Positions 50,386 through 63,780 of a stretch of DNA of 64,000 nt are shown here, in pieces (position 1 is the stretch's first letter; each line of letters starts with the position of its first letter). This DNA comes from Crotophaga sulcirostris (taxonomy: Eukaryota; Chordata; Aves; Cuculiformes; Crotophagidae). The notes under the pieces were generated by a model. It did no database searches and was not told the DNA's origin. It worked only from the letters and a program-made list of their open reading frames with translations. The position numbers were made by a program, and so were the translations under genes. The stretch spans positions 434,001 through 498,000 of the forward strand of contig VYZB01000281.1 of NCBI GenBank assembly GCA_013397455.1, in the 5' to 3' direction.

Positions 50386-53300
50386 CCAAAAGCCTCCGTC
50401 TTGGAAAGGCAGACAAATCCAAGCCAGATACTGAAGATGCAAAAAAATATATATATTTTAGTTCAAAATCCTGTGCAAATAAAAACTGGATCTCTTGCTG
50501 GTACTCTGTTCAGTCACAGTTCTAGATAACGAGTGACATTTAATTAAAGTTTTCAGCCAGAATCTGTTCCTGTTGCAATCACTGGTAATTTTTTTACTTG
50601 AAGGGAGGCATATAAATTAAAGTCCTGTGTTTTTGAAATGATCACTCTGTCATTTAACCGGAGTGGTCATTTCCTTTAACATTTTGGCCATGAATTCCAT
50701 TCCCAAAGAGAGAGCATCTCAATGGCAATTGCTGCTAATGCAGCACGTGCCAGTTTCAGAGCATCTACAGTGGTTTATTTAAAGTGGCTGTCTAAATTCC
50801 CCCAAATTTCTGGAGAAACTGCCTTGGTGGGGACTTCTAAAAACCAACCAAAATTATTGCAGTTGTAACATGGCTTTTTCTCTTCCTTAAATGCCTTGTT
50901 TGAATTCTTATTGCTCTAACATTTCTGATTTCAAGCACATAGAAAATGAGCAGGAGGACACCTATTTGCTGGGCAGTTTCTCCCCCACCCCACCCCTCCC
51001 AGAAAAAAGGCAGTTTGGTGCCTTAGGGGAAAGTTAGGAGGGAAGATTAGTGCACCACAGGTCTCTTTTTGATCTGCCAGCAGGAAGGCTGCAGCTGGGA
51101 CCCTCAGGAAGAGAGACCTGGGGAGGTTTAACACAGAGGGTTACAGTCCCTGAGACCCTGGGAAACAATTACAGATTTTAAACAGCTCTTGTTTTGAGGC
51201 TGTTGGGACACTGACAGGAGTCGTGCCCTCCAGGGTGTGCAGCTTATGCAGGAGACTTGGTAGCAGGAGTCTCCAAATGCAAGGGCTGACAAACACAAGG
51301 TAGAGGCTCAAGCGAGACAGCAGCCACTGAAGATGAAGATGAAGGGATGGCAGGCATGGCAGAACTGAAGTCATATCTGCTATTTATGCAAATATGTGGG
51401 GCCACAGGACGCTCTCGGTTCCTGACTGAGAGAACAGCTGAAAGCAGGGTGATGCAGAGCCTCGTGGGCACACGTGTGTGCTGGCAACCACATGGCACAT
51501 GCTCAGCATCTTCCCATCCCTGACACAGGACTGGCAAGGTCTGGAGGGTTTGGGGAAGCAGGATCTCCCCAGAATGGCAGTCTCTCTTTCTCCCCAAGAT
51601 CCAGCTGAAATCTGAAGACACAGGCTCGCCTTCACTCACAGATGTGGTGAAGACCATGGGGGATTTCAGTCTTAGAAAACTAAGATCCCCTTCTGCCTAT
51701 TCACAGCATAGAGGCTGCTCTGAGAAATGCCTTTGTGCTGGGCTTGTAAGGGGCAGCCTTAATTATTCCCGTTCCTCTTAAATCGTCTCTTTGTGCTATG
51801 GGCTCAGTCGTGATGATTTTTCATTTGAGAGGATTGCATCACATCAGACACGGGGCCATAAATCCCCCAGTATGAGCAGACTACTGACAGTACTGGCCTG
51901 TTTTACAGCAGAAAAGTGTAAAGTTTATTGTCATTTTTAGAAGTGAAATGATTTTAAAGTGATACAATCTTAAAGAAAAAAAAAAAAACCAAAACAAAAC
52001 TCCAAACCAAACAACACGCTAAAAGCAACACTGCAGAAAGTTAATGTCTTCCCCAAACAAAGTGACCAGGTTATGGGAAGGGGTGGGATCGGGTGTGTTG
52101 GTGGAAGTGGCCAGAGATGAATGAAAACAGGAAAGGAGAGTAGCTCTGATGTGGCTGAGATTGCCCAAAGACCTTAACCCTTTTATGCCCACTCATGTGC
52201 TTGTGGGCTGCCTTGCCTCAAAAGATGCTCTGACTCCTGATTGTTCTCCATCTATGGAAGGGATATATGGGCTTGATCATCCCCCAAGAAGCTGTATAAA
52301 TACTGGGACACATCCCTCCCAGCCTGTCCCTTCCCTGGGGACAGCCAGCCATGGGCACAGGAAAGAGCCAAGATGGCCTGGGATCGTCCTGTATTTTGAT
52401 GAAACATTTGGAAAGGACACACTGAGAATTGGAGGGAGGGATAGCAAAGTGCAGCCCAAAGATGGAGCTCAGCTTTAGGCCAGTGTGGCGATTCAGGTGT
52501 GCATGGGGAGGATTCTTCCCATGTGCTCTGCCCTGACCTCACGCTGCTCCTCTGAAGCCAACAGTGCCCACTCCATACTGAGAACTTCAAAAGCCCAGCC
52601 TGGGGGCTTTGGTTCTGTTGTGGCCCAGCCATGCCAGATGGCAGCACCTCTGCTGTCACTTGGGTTTTGCTGAGCGACCAAAGTGGGGAAAGAAATGCCC
52701 TAGAGAAGGGCAAAGGACACAGAGGGAGAAGAACTGAACCCTGCTCTGCATGCCCCAGTGTTACCTTTAGCAGGGAACTTCTGTCCTTGGCTGGAAAAGG
52801 ATGCAAAGGCTCCCTTCTACTCCTATAAAATTATCTCAAAGACTCAAAGCCCCTTTGTGATCATGACACCGGAGCGAAACAGGACTGACCACTTCCAAGG
52901 AGCGCATTAGCAGCCATAAAATGCAGACCAGCAGCCCTGGAGGACAGCACATGGGTCAGTCTGAATTAGCAGCGCAAGGCTGGGAGGTCTGCAGGGAGCC
53001 CTATAGCCCAAAGTCTCCCAAGTAGTATTTGAGGCTGATGATGGTTATCACAGAGCAGCCTGTACTCCACATGACCGGAGAGATGGAGCTCCGGCACAGA
53101 AATATTTCCCAGCCCTGCTCTTGGGGAAAGCCCATGCCAGCTGATCGCGTAACTCTGCTGTGCTCCTGTGAATCAAGCCCCTTGTTTGGTGCCATTACAT
53201 CAGTTATCAACTTATCTCAAAAGCCAGTTTTTCTTATATACCTTCAATTCAGAAGGGCTTACGAACTCAGGTCCTTTCTCCACAGCACGGCAGCCCCAGT

Positions 53301-53750
53301 GTCTCTAAAGGCTACAGTGTCTCATGAGCCTAACAAAAGGCAGTGTATGTCGTCCCCAAAAAGCCTGACTTCCACACTCAGAGCAAGTGTTTCAGTGAGT
53401 TACAAGGGACATTTCTGTTCAGGCAAATGCACTTCTGCAACCAGCTGCAAATCCATCTAACAGTAATGTTTCTATTTCAGTAGGAAAGTCTATTATGTCA
53501 GAAACCGTCTAGCCACAATCGTTCAGAATACAAAAGCAATCGCATAATCCCCTTACTCTGTGCGAGATAAGTAAGGCTCCAATAAACGGAACACTTCTTC
53601 TCTTGAGGATTTAATCCCCATTTGAGGGTTTTTTTATTGTTATTATTATCCTTTCTAATCACCCAGGAGTAAGCAAGGATTTCAAATGAAAAGTGCCCCT
53701 AAAGATTTCCATCTTTATATACGTGTATCTAAATATAATACGCATGCATC

Positions 53751-53769
53751 TACACACACACGCACACAT
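53751..53769. repeat. (CA)n microsatellite
   Basis: Short CA run with one CG interruption. Confidence 0.75.
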
Positions 53770-54928
53770 AATTTTGCATATATGCATCACTTGTAAGATT
53801 CACAAGAACTTCTTTTATTCCGATTCCACAAGCAGGATCCTTTCCCAGCAGAAATATGAAGTGCTGCAACTCCATGCCAGTGGTTTCAAGTTGCAGGCTT
53901 TAAGCTTTCTCTGACCTTTGTACAGAATTTTAATTCTTTCTTTTCTTCCCTGCATTTGTAGCTTGAGGGTGGTGACAGAGATCGACTGACCCAAAGGGGT
54001 CCCATCACCCCCAAAAACAAGTGAAAAGAATAAAAGTTTTGAGCTTCGTAGGATTCACCACACAGCAGGCAAGGTAAATAATAAAACAATCTCTATGGAA
54101 AATAATTCAGCAGATTTCTTTTCTGTTTTGACAGTAAAAGGGGAGCCCAGCTCTTTTTCTTAAGCAAAAAGATACTTGCAACTGGGGAAAGACATCATCT
54201 CCCCAGTTCTGAACCAGGTCATGGGCTCGAACAGCACTGGTCCCTGTTGGGACTCTCAGTAGCGAGTTTCTGGACTCGGTTGTCCTGGCCACAGGCCTGG
54301 GAGAGGAAAAAGCAGCTTCATACCATTTCCTTTGGCCTAGAAAGAACTGTTTTCAGGATAAGTAGCAGATTGTTACTTCAAATGAGGAGTGAGATAGAAG
54401 AATAAAAAGTTGGGAGATGAGAGTGAATCAAGTTTACAAGAAACCTCTCGGTCATGAATGATTAAGTGAAAAGATATTCCTCCCCGTACTAATGCTTCAC
54501 AATTAATGCAGCTTTTAAAGGATACTTAACAGATGATATATATGAAACAGATCTTACTGGGAATACTTTGTCTTGGGCTCAGCCTTCAAAGCCTAACATA
54601 GTTTTGCTTATGCATAGACAGCTGGCAGGAAGACCCTGCTCCCTCATCACAGCAAAAGTATGAAAGACCAGAAGTTTACACCAAAAAATGCAAACCACTG
54701 AGAGCTGCAGACTGCCTGGGACCACTTCTGGTTCTGAAAGCAGGAGAGCAAAATGAGGGTAAGCAAAACCAAGTTGTTCAAACTTTTTCGTGTATCTCGG
54801 GGCTCACACAGATGCCGGAGTGGCACAGCAATAGCAGGCAGTGCCCTACAAGAGCACCTGGTCAGGCCACAGGCAGACAGTAGCAAGGGATCAGCTTGGT
54901 GTTATTTAAGAAATTATTGTCCCCTCAG

Positions 54929-55010
54929 CATAGAATCATAGAATCATAGAATTGCCTGGCTGGAAAAGACCTTTGAGATCATCGAGTCCAACATGATGCC
55001 ACCTGAACAC
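54929..55010 (-). mobile_element. CR1 LINE 3' end, about 80 bp
   Basis: Tail CATAGAATCATAGAATCATA in minus orientation, then TGGCTGGAAAAGACCTTTGA and GATCATCGAGTCCAAC. Only the extreme 3' end is present. The three near-perfect tail octamers suggest a comparatively well preserved copy of this type. Confidence 0.93.
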
Positions 55011-56184
55011 TGGTTTTAATGAAGTGATTTTGTTTTGCGTGACAGACTCCCAGAAGAGATCCTGGACTTGTGCCGTTGCTAAATACCAGCTGGGAAGTCA
55101 GGCTGGAGATGCAAAAGTGCTATTTCAAAAACTGAAAAGGTACCAGCTCTGAAACTTGACTGAAGAGCAAATAAATCAAACTTGGTGAAGAGCAATATTT
55201 GAAACTGTTCTGACTTATCTTGTAGCTTTGTATCAGTAAAAAGTAATAGTAACTCTTTTGGGATAAGTAATGAAAATGCTTCTGTGGCACTTTCCACTAA
55301 AACTATATATGAATGAGTAGTTCTATTTATTATATACATACAAAATATCACAACAACATATCACAGTTTTCAAATGAGTTAAAGCACATGTACAATTTTT
55401 AGTGCACATATTACCATTTACTTAATCATTAAGCGCACTGAGAACAAGACATCTCTCATCTGGCTCACCCTTATCTGCTTTTACAATAGAAGTGTGAAAT
55501 AACCTGCAATGATTTCTTCTAGTTATATGTGAAACAAAAAATTCTGTTGGTAGTTGAATTATTCTTAGGAGTAAAATTAAATAAATAAAGTAAATATTAA
55601 AATTAAGGTATTATATCATAAGCTTCCAGCCTATGTGCACTGATCCATGATTCAGTGATGTCAATGAGAGAGATGGGTGTCTTGTCAGATTTTGGGCTGC
55701 TACAAAAATAAAAGTGCTACTGGTGTAGGAGTGAGGATGCACATTTTGAAAGGATCAAGCATATTGTTTTCAAATCATCAGGTTTTGTGGAGACACTGAT
55801 ATCTCCAAACATTTTTTTTTGTTGAGGGTTTTGTTTTAGCAGTTTTGGGAGCAGGTCTAAATTAGCTAACATTGAAATGTAGAAAAAGTCCAGAGGGAAA
55901 TTTTAAATTCTAGTTCTGATAGAAATGATTTTTTTCTTTATTTCTGCTACATATTAAAGTTGCCTCCACATTTGATAAATGTAGGAAAGCTCAGACTTCA
56001 TATATGGTTGATTTGGTTTGATGACAGAATTAAGTCCTCCATTGAAACATGACTTTTAAAAGGAATAGTTAGCATTAGCTTTAAAATCAAAAAGCAAGAT
56101 TTTTTTTCCTATGCCAGAAATCTTCAATACAACTAAATAAGTTAAATAAAGACAATTAGAAAAATTATTGTATAGAACCGAAGT

Positions 56185-56235
56185 CACTGAAGTCACTGGA
56201 ACGACTCCCATTGACTCCAGTGGGTCCGAAGGGTA
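56185..56235. repeat. Probable ancient CR1/L3-like fossil
   Basis: GAAGTCACTGGAACGACTCC followed by CATTGACTCCAGTGGGT matches the old amniote motif pair 'GAAGTCAATGG...CCCATTGACTTCAGTGGG' fairly well; it is the clearest of the five such fossils in the window. A tandem copy of GAAGTCACTG precedes it. Confidence 0.45.
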
Positions 56236-57142
56236 ATACTGCAGATTTCAGTGCATTGAATTGAATGGATTGAAACCTTCCAGTTAAACTAAATTAAATA
56301 ATGCACAAGGCAAACTCTACCCTCTAAAGGACCTACCTAAAGAGTAGGAGATTTGCTTGAGGTTCACTTCTAACTGATTCTTCAAGGAACTACTGGAAGC
56401 CTCTTCCCTCAAACTGTTAATTCAATGGATGCACAGCATGAGTCCTCCCATCCCTCCTCCCTCCACTGCCAGAGGTCTGACATTAGCTGAGGAGGAACCA
56501 GGAGACAATAACAGTGACAGGAAATGATAAATGCCTTTTGTCTCCATCCCTCTTTTGCCTCAAGGGCAAAACTCTTGATTGCAGCCTGGTGGTTCCACCT
56601 CTGCTATGTGCTGGCAGCATGCTTGAGAGCAACCTCGGTCAGGAGCGCGTCCTAGTGAGTGTAAATAAGTGTACACAGTATCCACGTGAACTGTTCTGTG
56701 GAAACTGGAGGGAAAAGAGGCTGCTGGCACCAGTTTCCATTCACATATACCAAACTTATAGAAAGTTGAAAATTATAGAGTTAGGAAAATAAGAATAGGC
56801 ATAAGGTTCATGCAAAATTCACACCTACTAGCTCAGTTTATTTCCCTGGGTAAATGGAATCTGCTTTGGTTAGCAACAAACACAAGAGACAGATTCTACA
56901 GTGTGAAATACATTGCCATCATCCCAGTTTAGCTGGCCTGTTTGGTTAAATCTTGTTTTCCAACACTGGAAACAGACTGGAGTATTTGACCCTTAGGCTG
57001 TTAATGCAGAGTCATGGCACACGGAGGAGACTGAACAGGACACTTTTGGCATGACACATCAAACAACCAGTTATTTTATCATTCACAAAATTATTTGCAT
57101 GGCCCAAGTCCACCTATGGAGATTTTCTTGGGGAAGGAGAAG

Positions 57143-57358
57143 AGGACTTCACTGAAAGGGTGATTGGCCACTGGAATGTGCTGCCCAGGGAGGTGGTGGA
57201 GTCACCGACCCTGGAGGTGTTTAAGGGAAGACTGGATGAGGCACTGAGTGCCATGGTTTAGATGATGGGTTGGTGTTAGTGTTGGGTTATAGATTGGACT
57301 TGATGATCTCAGAGGTCTCTTCCAACCTTGTGATACTGTGATACTGTGATACTGTGAC
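57143..57358 (+). mobile_element. CR1 LINE 3' end with intact ACTGTG tail
   Basis: Plus-oriented fragment of about 215 bp. It runs from AGTGAAGTCC-complementary coding sequence (TTCACTGAAAGGGTGATTGG, encoding [14 protein letters not shown] residues) through GTTTAAGGGAAGACTGGATG and the 3' UTR to a tail of GTGATACT repeated about three times. Its similarity to the copy at 34737 indicates the same subfamily. Confidence 0.94.
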
Positions 57359-58885
57359 ATCCTCCCATACCACGTCCCAGCAGTGATGCCTGGTGCTGTG
57401 AAAGAACACCTGGTCTTGGGACAGTAAACACCCCTGGTATCTGCATGTCCTCCTGCTGTCCCCCACTGCTTTTCCTTTCAGATTTGTTTCTGCCTACCCA
57501 AGACCCCAACTCTGTCCCCCAAAAGGGCATGGACAGGCATGGATAGAATTTACTAGGGGTCAGACTTGTACCACAGTTTTCTTTTTTTCAAGCAGGCTGT
57601 TGATCCATCTGTGTGTTCATACAGCCCTGCTTTTGCGTAGTAGCTGCTGTGAACACGGACACTCCGAGGGCTGGGCTCACATTTTCTTTCCATTGCAAAA
57701 TCCTTCATTTGTTTCTTCTAGCTGCCGGGACTGTGAACACCACCTGAGGCCTGAAGGTCAGGCTGTGTCCTTCCAGCCTCTGTATCATCACAGCTATAAA
57801 AATGTAGTTAACTCTTCTGTTGGTGATCTGAGAGCCAGAGTATGATACAGTCAGTCCTCCCTTAGCTGTCAGTGCTATGTGTTGCTAATAGGAAAGGAAA
57901 AAAGAGTAAAAACATGTTTCTGTTAGTGAAATAAGCAGATATGACTCATAATGTACACCAGGGAGTAGCCAGTTGAGTAAGAAGGTATCTTTTTCATTCC
58001 CTTCCTTTCTGTCCATAACCAGTGATGCTTTGGCCTCAAAATGAGTATTGCAATAATGCTACATATAGTCAAAACCATTTTTTTAGATATTTTTCTCTAA
58101 AAACCTTACAAGTTGGAAGGCAAATGGAAATTTACACAAGACTGGTATTAATTTTATTTATTAATTTTATTGTCCTCCTCCTTTACTTTACCTGCTTTCT
58201 TCTTCCTCCTATGCTTCTGACAGATCTGAGTCTACTCAGAGAGGATATGGTCGTTCCTCTTTACAGAGGTGACTGCATCGAGTTTTGATCGAGAACTGCT
58301 GCCAAGGGCTGGAATTGAATTATGTTTCAACCTCAAGATTCCCATCAGCTGGGATCACTGAACTTTTCTAGCGGAGGGAATCAGCCAATAGTCCAGACTG
58401 CTCTCTGAAGGGACTTCAGTGAGTGCTTAGGTAGCAGCAAGTAGTTTGTAGCTAACGCCTCTGTAGCAGTTCTCAGTTACATGAACCAATCATTCATCCA
58501 CCCTTTCAAACTGTAACTGCTTGACATCAAACCTGGGATGACAGACATCAGCAGCTCCAGAAAAGCTTTTCAAAATCCCCCATTTTTGACTTTTGGCACC
58601 AATGTCTTTGGAAGAAGTGGATATGGCAGGTGCATGCTGACTGCTAAAATCAAGCTCCATGCATCTGAGAGACAGCTGTCAAGTGAAGAGCTCTAGAGAA
58701 CCTGACCTCCATCTTGCCTAAGCATCTTCATCAAAAAAAATGTAGTTTCTGAGTTCTCATTTTTGCAACCTTCCAACATGCAGTAGCTCTCATGCCTTGC
58801 TCCTTCCATCGTTACACAGCTCTACAGAGATGAGTCACACAGGACTCGTCTGGTGTATTGGTCATGCGCCTGAGTCACATGGAGG

Positions 58886-59009
58886 GAGATGGCTCATAGC
58901 ACCAACCCCGGCCGTGGAGATGGCTCATAGCACCAACCCAGCACAAAGAGATGGCTCACAGTGCGAACCCAGGCCACAGGGGTGGCTCATAGCATCAACC
59001 TAGGCTATG
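58886..59009. repeat. Minisatellite, 31-bp unit, four copies
   Basis: Four head-to-tail units start at 58886, 58917, 58948 and 58979, each exactly 31 bases, with unit core GAGATGGCTCATAGCACCAA followed by a variable C/G-rich end. Units 1 and 2 are nearly identical over the first 23 bases; units 3 and 4 have several substitutions but no indels. A fifth unit is hinted at by GAGTGGC at 59010. A plus-strand frame runs through the array, but 31 is not a multiple of three, so the frame rotates and the array is not a protein repeat. Confidence 0.9.
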
Positions 59010-62000
59010 GAGTGGCCTCTGACCATGCTGCTGGAGCAGGAACGCACACAGAAAGCACACAGTTTGTTGCATTCCCAGCAGCAGTGCTTCCCTGTGGTTT
59101 GGTTTCTGCCCCTGACCTTCTGGCCCGCAGTGCATACAGCTCTCCAGGGATCACAAATCCATCCAAACAGCTTTGCCAGGCACAGGCTCTCCTGAGATGT
59201 GGCAGAGGCCACCACACTCCCTGTAATAGAGGCCTGCCTCCAAGCAGGCCTGATACAGGAGCTTGTGAGACTTGTGAGGGCGGAATTTGGGCATCTCTAC
59301 AATGTTGGTGAGATGCTGGAAGTGCTGTGACCCAGCTGCCAGTATTGCTTCAGTGAGGAGTCCTGTCATCCTGAGCTGGAGTGGGTGCTAGGCAGGCATT
59401 TGGCAGCTCCATTGCATGGCCTGAGAAGCTGTTAAGCACTTCTGGAGATCTGGCTGCAACCATGCACGCTGAGGCCTTCAGAAGACTAGTCACACTTTGG
59501 CTAACATCAAAGTATGCTAAAATGCCTTCAAATCCCTCTGTTGTGTAAAACAGACTTTACACAGGGGGTGGCACAACCAAGTAATGCTCCAAAGCTCCTT
59601 GAGGAGAGTGGAAGGAGACACAAGCTTGTCCACACCAGGATGATTCCATCACAGGAGATGCGCTGGCATAGCCCCCAGGGGAGACGCACTGTCTGCTGAT
59701 GGCAGCTTCCTTCTGACAGCAGCTTTACTGTTGCTGAATGACATAAACTAAGCTGATAATAACATTTGTCTGTCAGCATAGAAGTAGCCACCCCAGTGCT
59801 TCAGCCAGCGCTGTGACCAGCAAGAGGAAGAAGGGATGGTGATAAATACCCCTCCTGCAACTGGCATTACTGCACTGGCCCCTGGAGGTCAGGCCATGGT
59901 GTACCTGAATTTCACAGGGCTGGGCTTTATTTACTCTGTAGCACATTTATATCACTTTGGGACAATCAAAACTCTAAGAGAAGCTGTGACTGTGATTTCT
60001 ACAACTTTTTTAGTGTCCTTGTACCCAACCACTGTGGCAACATCAGTGAAGATCCAGCGGCTGGGCACAATCCTGAGTTGTGGCTTTATGTCATGAAACT
60101 AGCAAGTATGGATCACCGATGTAAAGTTCTCAGGTTGCAAACAGCAACAAGATGAACAAGGACAAGTTCTCATTCTCCCACATTGCATATGCTAATGGAA
60201 ACATGCCTTTTCTCCAATAGAAAGTGGAATTTCCCACTAGATTTTTTTTGTGTGTGAATATTTCGCACAGCTTTACTTGCTGTCACCCAAGCTAATTAAA
60301 CTCACCTTCATAACAAAAATTATTTTTCAATTGCATGAAAATTATAAATTTGCATGACGAATGAGGAAACATATTGCTAAAGAGGCAGAACCTTCAAAAC
60401 ATCATTTTAGATCTCATCCTGCTCCAACATCTTTATTTCTTGTGTCTTCCATGAACCTAAGCTCTTCAGTTTTCCCCCATACACATGGTCACTGGGCTAC
60501 AAATGGGACCTGGTGCAGCTCCAGTTGGCCTTCTGCCATCTACATCTATGAAGAAGAAACAGCCCTGTTCGTGACCATGCCTGAATGCAAAGATACAGCA
60601 TAGCATAATCAGAAAAGATTAACAAATCACTCAATCCTAAAGGGTCACACAATCATTTAGGACATGGGAACAGTGTCAGTTCCTGACTCAGAGGCCTCAG
60701 TTACAGATATGAGGTGCTAGCCATAAAGTAGCAAAAAAAACCCCAAACCTCACAGTGCAATCTATCTTGTTTCTGAACCAAAACTGTCAGCAGGCACGCA
60801 ATAAAATCTCCACCAGAACATGTAAAAATCAGTGTTCACCAGATCACACTAGAGTCCAGTGCCTTGGCTGGGATGCAGTTTCACTTCAGTTACTTGTGAC
60901 AGTACAGCCCAAAGGCCACCCCAGTGGCTGTTACAGCAGTACTGAACTAAGGGCAAAACAGGCTTTTTCCCATACCCTGTAAACGAGGTAAGGATTATTT
61001 TTCCTCTCTAAAGACAATGTGGTCAGAGGAATGTTTAGAAGAGCTACACTTTCCTGGCAGATGTAGCCTTTGTCCTTCAGATCGCTTCAATCAGTTTTCA
61101 GCATAGGATCAGATGCCTGGGAGTTCACAGATTACTTCTGAGGGTCAAAAGGTAACTAAGAAAAGCAAGGTTTCTATTTTCTGTACTGGATCTGTAGATT
61201 TCCTTGAAATAATGTGAGTTTACCAGCTGGAAGAGGTTGAAGAGCATGCTGAGCTGCCTGTGGAAAGGTAGAAGCTGGAGGAAAAGCACGGAATTTCAGA
61301 TTCTAAAATTTTGTCCCCTCTGAGCAATATCGGCATCTCTAGACTAAATATTAGCAAATGCATCGCTTCAGGATGTCCTTTTGTCATGAAACAGGAAAAA
61401 AGAAATTTCCCTCAATCCTTACCTCCAGTTCATAGAAAATGCTGGTGAATCATAAACAAAGTGGGTGGTAAAGAAAAGAAGACAGAAAAAGGAAAGAGAG
61501 AAACCTAACAGTCTGCAATGGATCTGTTATCCATGAGTAATAAGGGCAGTTACAGAGAAAAAAAAAATTATCCCTTGCAATTACTAAGTGTACCTTTCAT
61601 CTTAATCATAAAACTTTGGTAATGAGATTATGCCATTTGGCTGCGAAAGGCATCATTTTTGCTCTACAGTATCTCCCCAAGGATTTGTGCAAACATTACC
61701 TCAAACATCAAACATGCATATTTTAATGAACTGTATTAGTCTGCCTTCTATTAGACTACAGTTCAAAACACCAGTGTTAATGAGTCCTCCCTGTTTCCGA
61801 TAAAATAAAAATAGCAAGGAAAAAAATTACTCTTTGCTGACGGGGGGTTGAAATGATTTGTGTTTAACAATTCAAACAAAGCAGCCTTGTTTTCACATTC
61901 ATTTTTACTGTACAGCTTGAGGGGTGAAGCTCAGTGCTGCCATCAGAGAAGCCTTCCTGATTTTCCCCTGTAGGGACCAGCCAGTTTGCTGTGCTGCCTC

Positions 62001-63650
62001 ATGTGTGCAGGTTCAACTCTGCCCTAGTATAGTACCCTGCAAAGTAAGTGGGTTTCTGTATGGGTTTTCTCTGGATTTGCATGCAGATGTAAATGACAGC
62101 AATGCCCAAGCATTGGAAGAAGCAAGCAGTGGTTCAGGGCAGAAGCAGGGCAGGGGAACCACGCAGGCCTGACGGCCTCGCCACGTGCAATGCTCACTGC
62201 ATCGGCTGGCAAGCTCTGTCCTCACAAACAGGCTGCCACAAATGCACAACCTTCCCTGCTGTCTGCTCCCACTGTTCACAGTGGCTTCAACCATTCCTTC
62301 CAAACTAGGATGCAATCCCAGGGGGGGAGCTGAGGCATCTCATTTTTGGCAAAGAATCTCATTCCCATGAATGTAAGTGCAGCTTTTACACCACCGTTTA
62401 ATAACGTAGCAACATTCTCATGCATTGGAATCATTGCCTCGCCGCCCTGACTTGAGAAATAAATACTGCCGTAAAGCAAGCTTCTGGGAAGCAAAGCACT
62501 TTCTCAAGCTTGCCTTCTCCTCTGAGACAATGTTTTAAAGCATACTGAAATATCCATTTGTCCACACTGTTTAGTGCCATTGCAGATTTTTGCACACTTC
62601 TACAGTATACACTGGACAACAGCAACCAGATTTTCTAGAGAGGAAGGATTTCTGAAAAGTAGCTTCAGTTTATGTGAGCATGACCGAGGCCACATGCACA
62701 TTCACCTCATCTTGGCTGCAACAGAAGTGGGTGTGAAAATGTGAATTGAGTTGTCCAACTGCATGACCATAGGGCAGAAGGCAGGGTGTTTGTATACAGT
62801 GTTGTCCTGGTCAAAGCTCATAGCCAACAGTGGAAAGAGGACAAATGGATAAAGATGAATCAAGCTGCAACAGTTGAAGCTGGTCATAAAGAACATACCA
62901 GGCTGAGGGGGCTGTGTAGTCTACACCAGCTGCCCAGGAATAACTTTCTTTGCCTGTGCCACAGCAGGATGGTTTGAGACCAAGTTCTCAATGCTCATTG
63001 CTGGTTGCCTAAAGGCCAGGACTGTACTCACAGCCTGGTCCCACAGCCAAGCTCGTGCCTGCCCGTACACCATCCTGCCAAGGGATCCACCTCATCCACC
63101 TTCAGGTCTCCAGGAGCCGGGAGAGCGGTGGCACCATTGCCCCCCTGCCTTCATGACTGCCACTGCCTCTCTCTCGAACATATCCTGGGGGACAGAATCA
63201 TTCACTCATTCCTCAGAGGTCCCTGTCTCTCTCCATTGATTGCTGAGATAATGGGGATTATGGGTGTAAGGAAGAAGCATAATTTTTAGATAAGTGAAGT
63301 CCCATGAGACAGCTGTGAACCTCAGTGATTAGCGGGTAAAATCCTTTCTCTAGACCTTTTATATCATATTGCCTGAAATACAGAAAATGCCAGAGACACC
63401 TTCAGTAGTGGAGATGAAAAAAGTATTGCATTAAGGTTCCTAGAGCACCAGACCTTTCTGTCACCATTACAGTGTATTAACAATTTTTAGTGATTTTTAC
63501 ATCTATGGCATATAACATTAACAAATATAATTTATTACCCTCTCACACTGTAGCTGAATGTTTTACACAGAGGACCTATTCATCACTCTCTAACTAGTGC
63601 AAACAAACAGGGTTCCACAGTGTTGACTGATGGATGTATCAGGTTTCTTT

Positions 63651-63665
63651 ACTGCTGCTGCTGCT
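63651..63665. repeat. Short (CTG)n run
   Basis: Five CTG/TGC trinucleotides in intron 2. On the MAML2 strand this reads CAG, but it is not in an exon I can support. Confidence 0.6.
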
Positions 63666-63738
63666 CATACTGCTCTTGAATTAATAACTCAGAGTTTACT
63701 TTGCACATTGTTTTCTCATTTTAAACAGCATTTGGAAC

Positions 63739-63780
63739 ACCTAAGGCCTGATTCTCATTAACACTAAGTCCTTGTGACAC
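63739..63780. repeat. Probable ancient LINE fossil
   Basis: CACCTAAGGCCTGATTCTCA followed by TTAACACTAAGTCCTTGTG recalls the 'GGCCTGATTCTCATTTACACTAAGGCCC' debris common in reptile and bird genomes. Motif recall only. Confidence 0.35.

Noticed and set aside
51244..51657. 137-codon minus-strand frame
   Set aside because: No domain and a low-complexity Ser/Val run; adjacent frames are equally open.
52252..52806. 184-codon minus-strand frame with overlapping plus-strand frames
   Set aside because: GC-richer patch with frames open on both strands, Ser/Pro/Leu noise and no recognisable domain.
59836..60096. 86-codon plus-strand frame with a hydrophobic middle
   Set aside because: No family recognised, no splice or promoter context, and length is within chance expectation.
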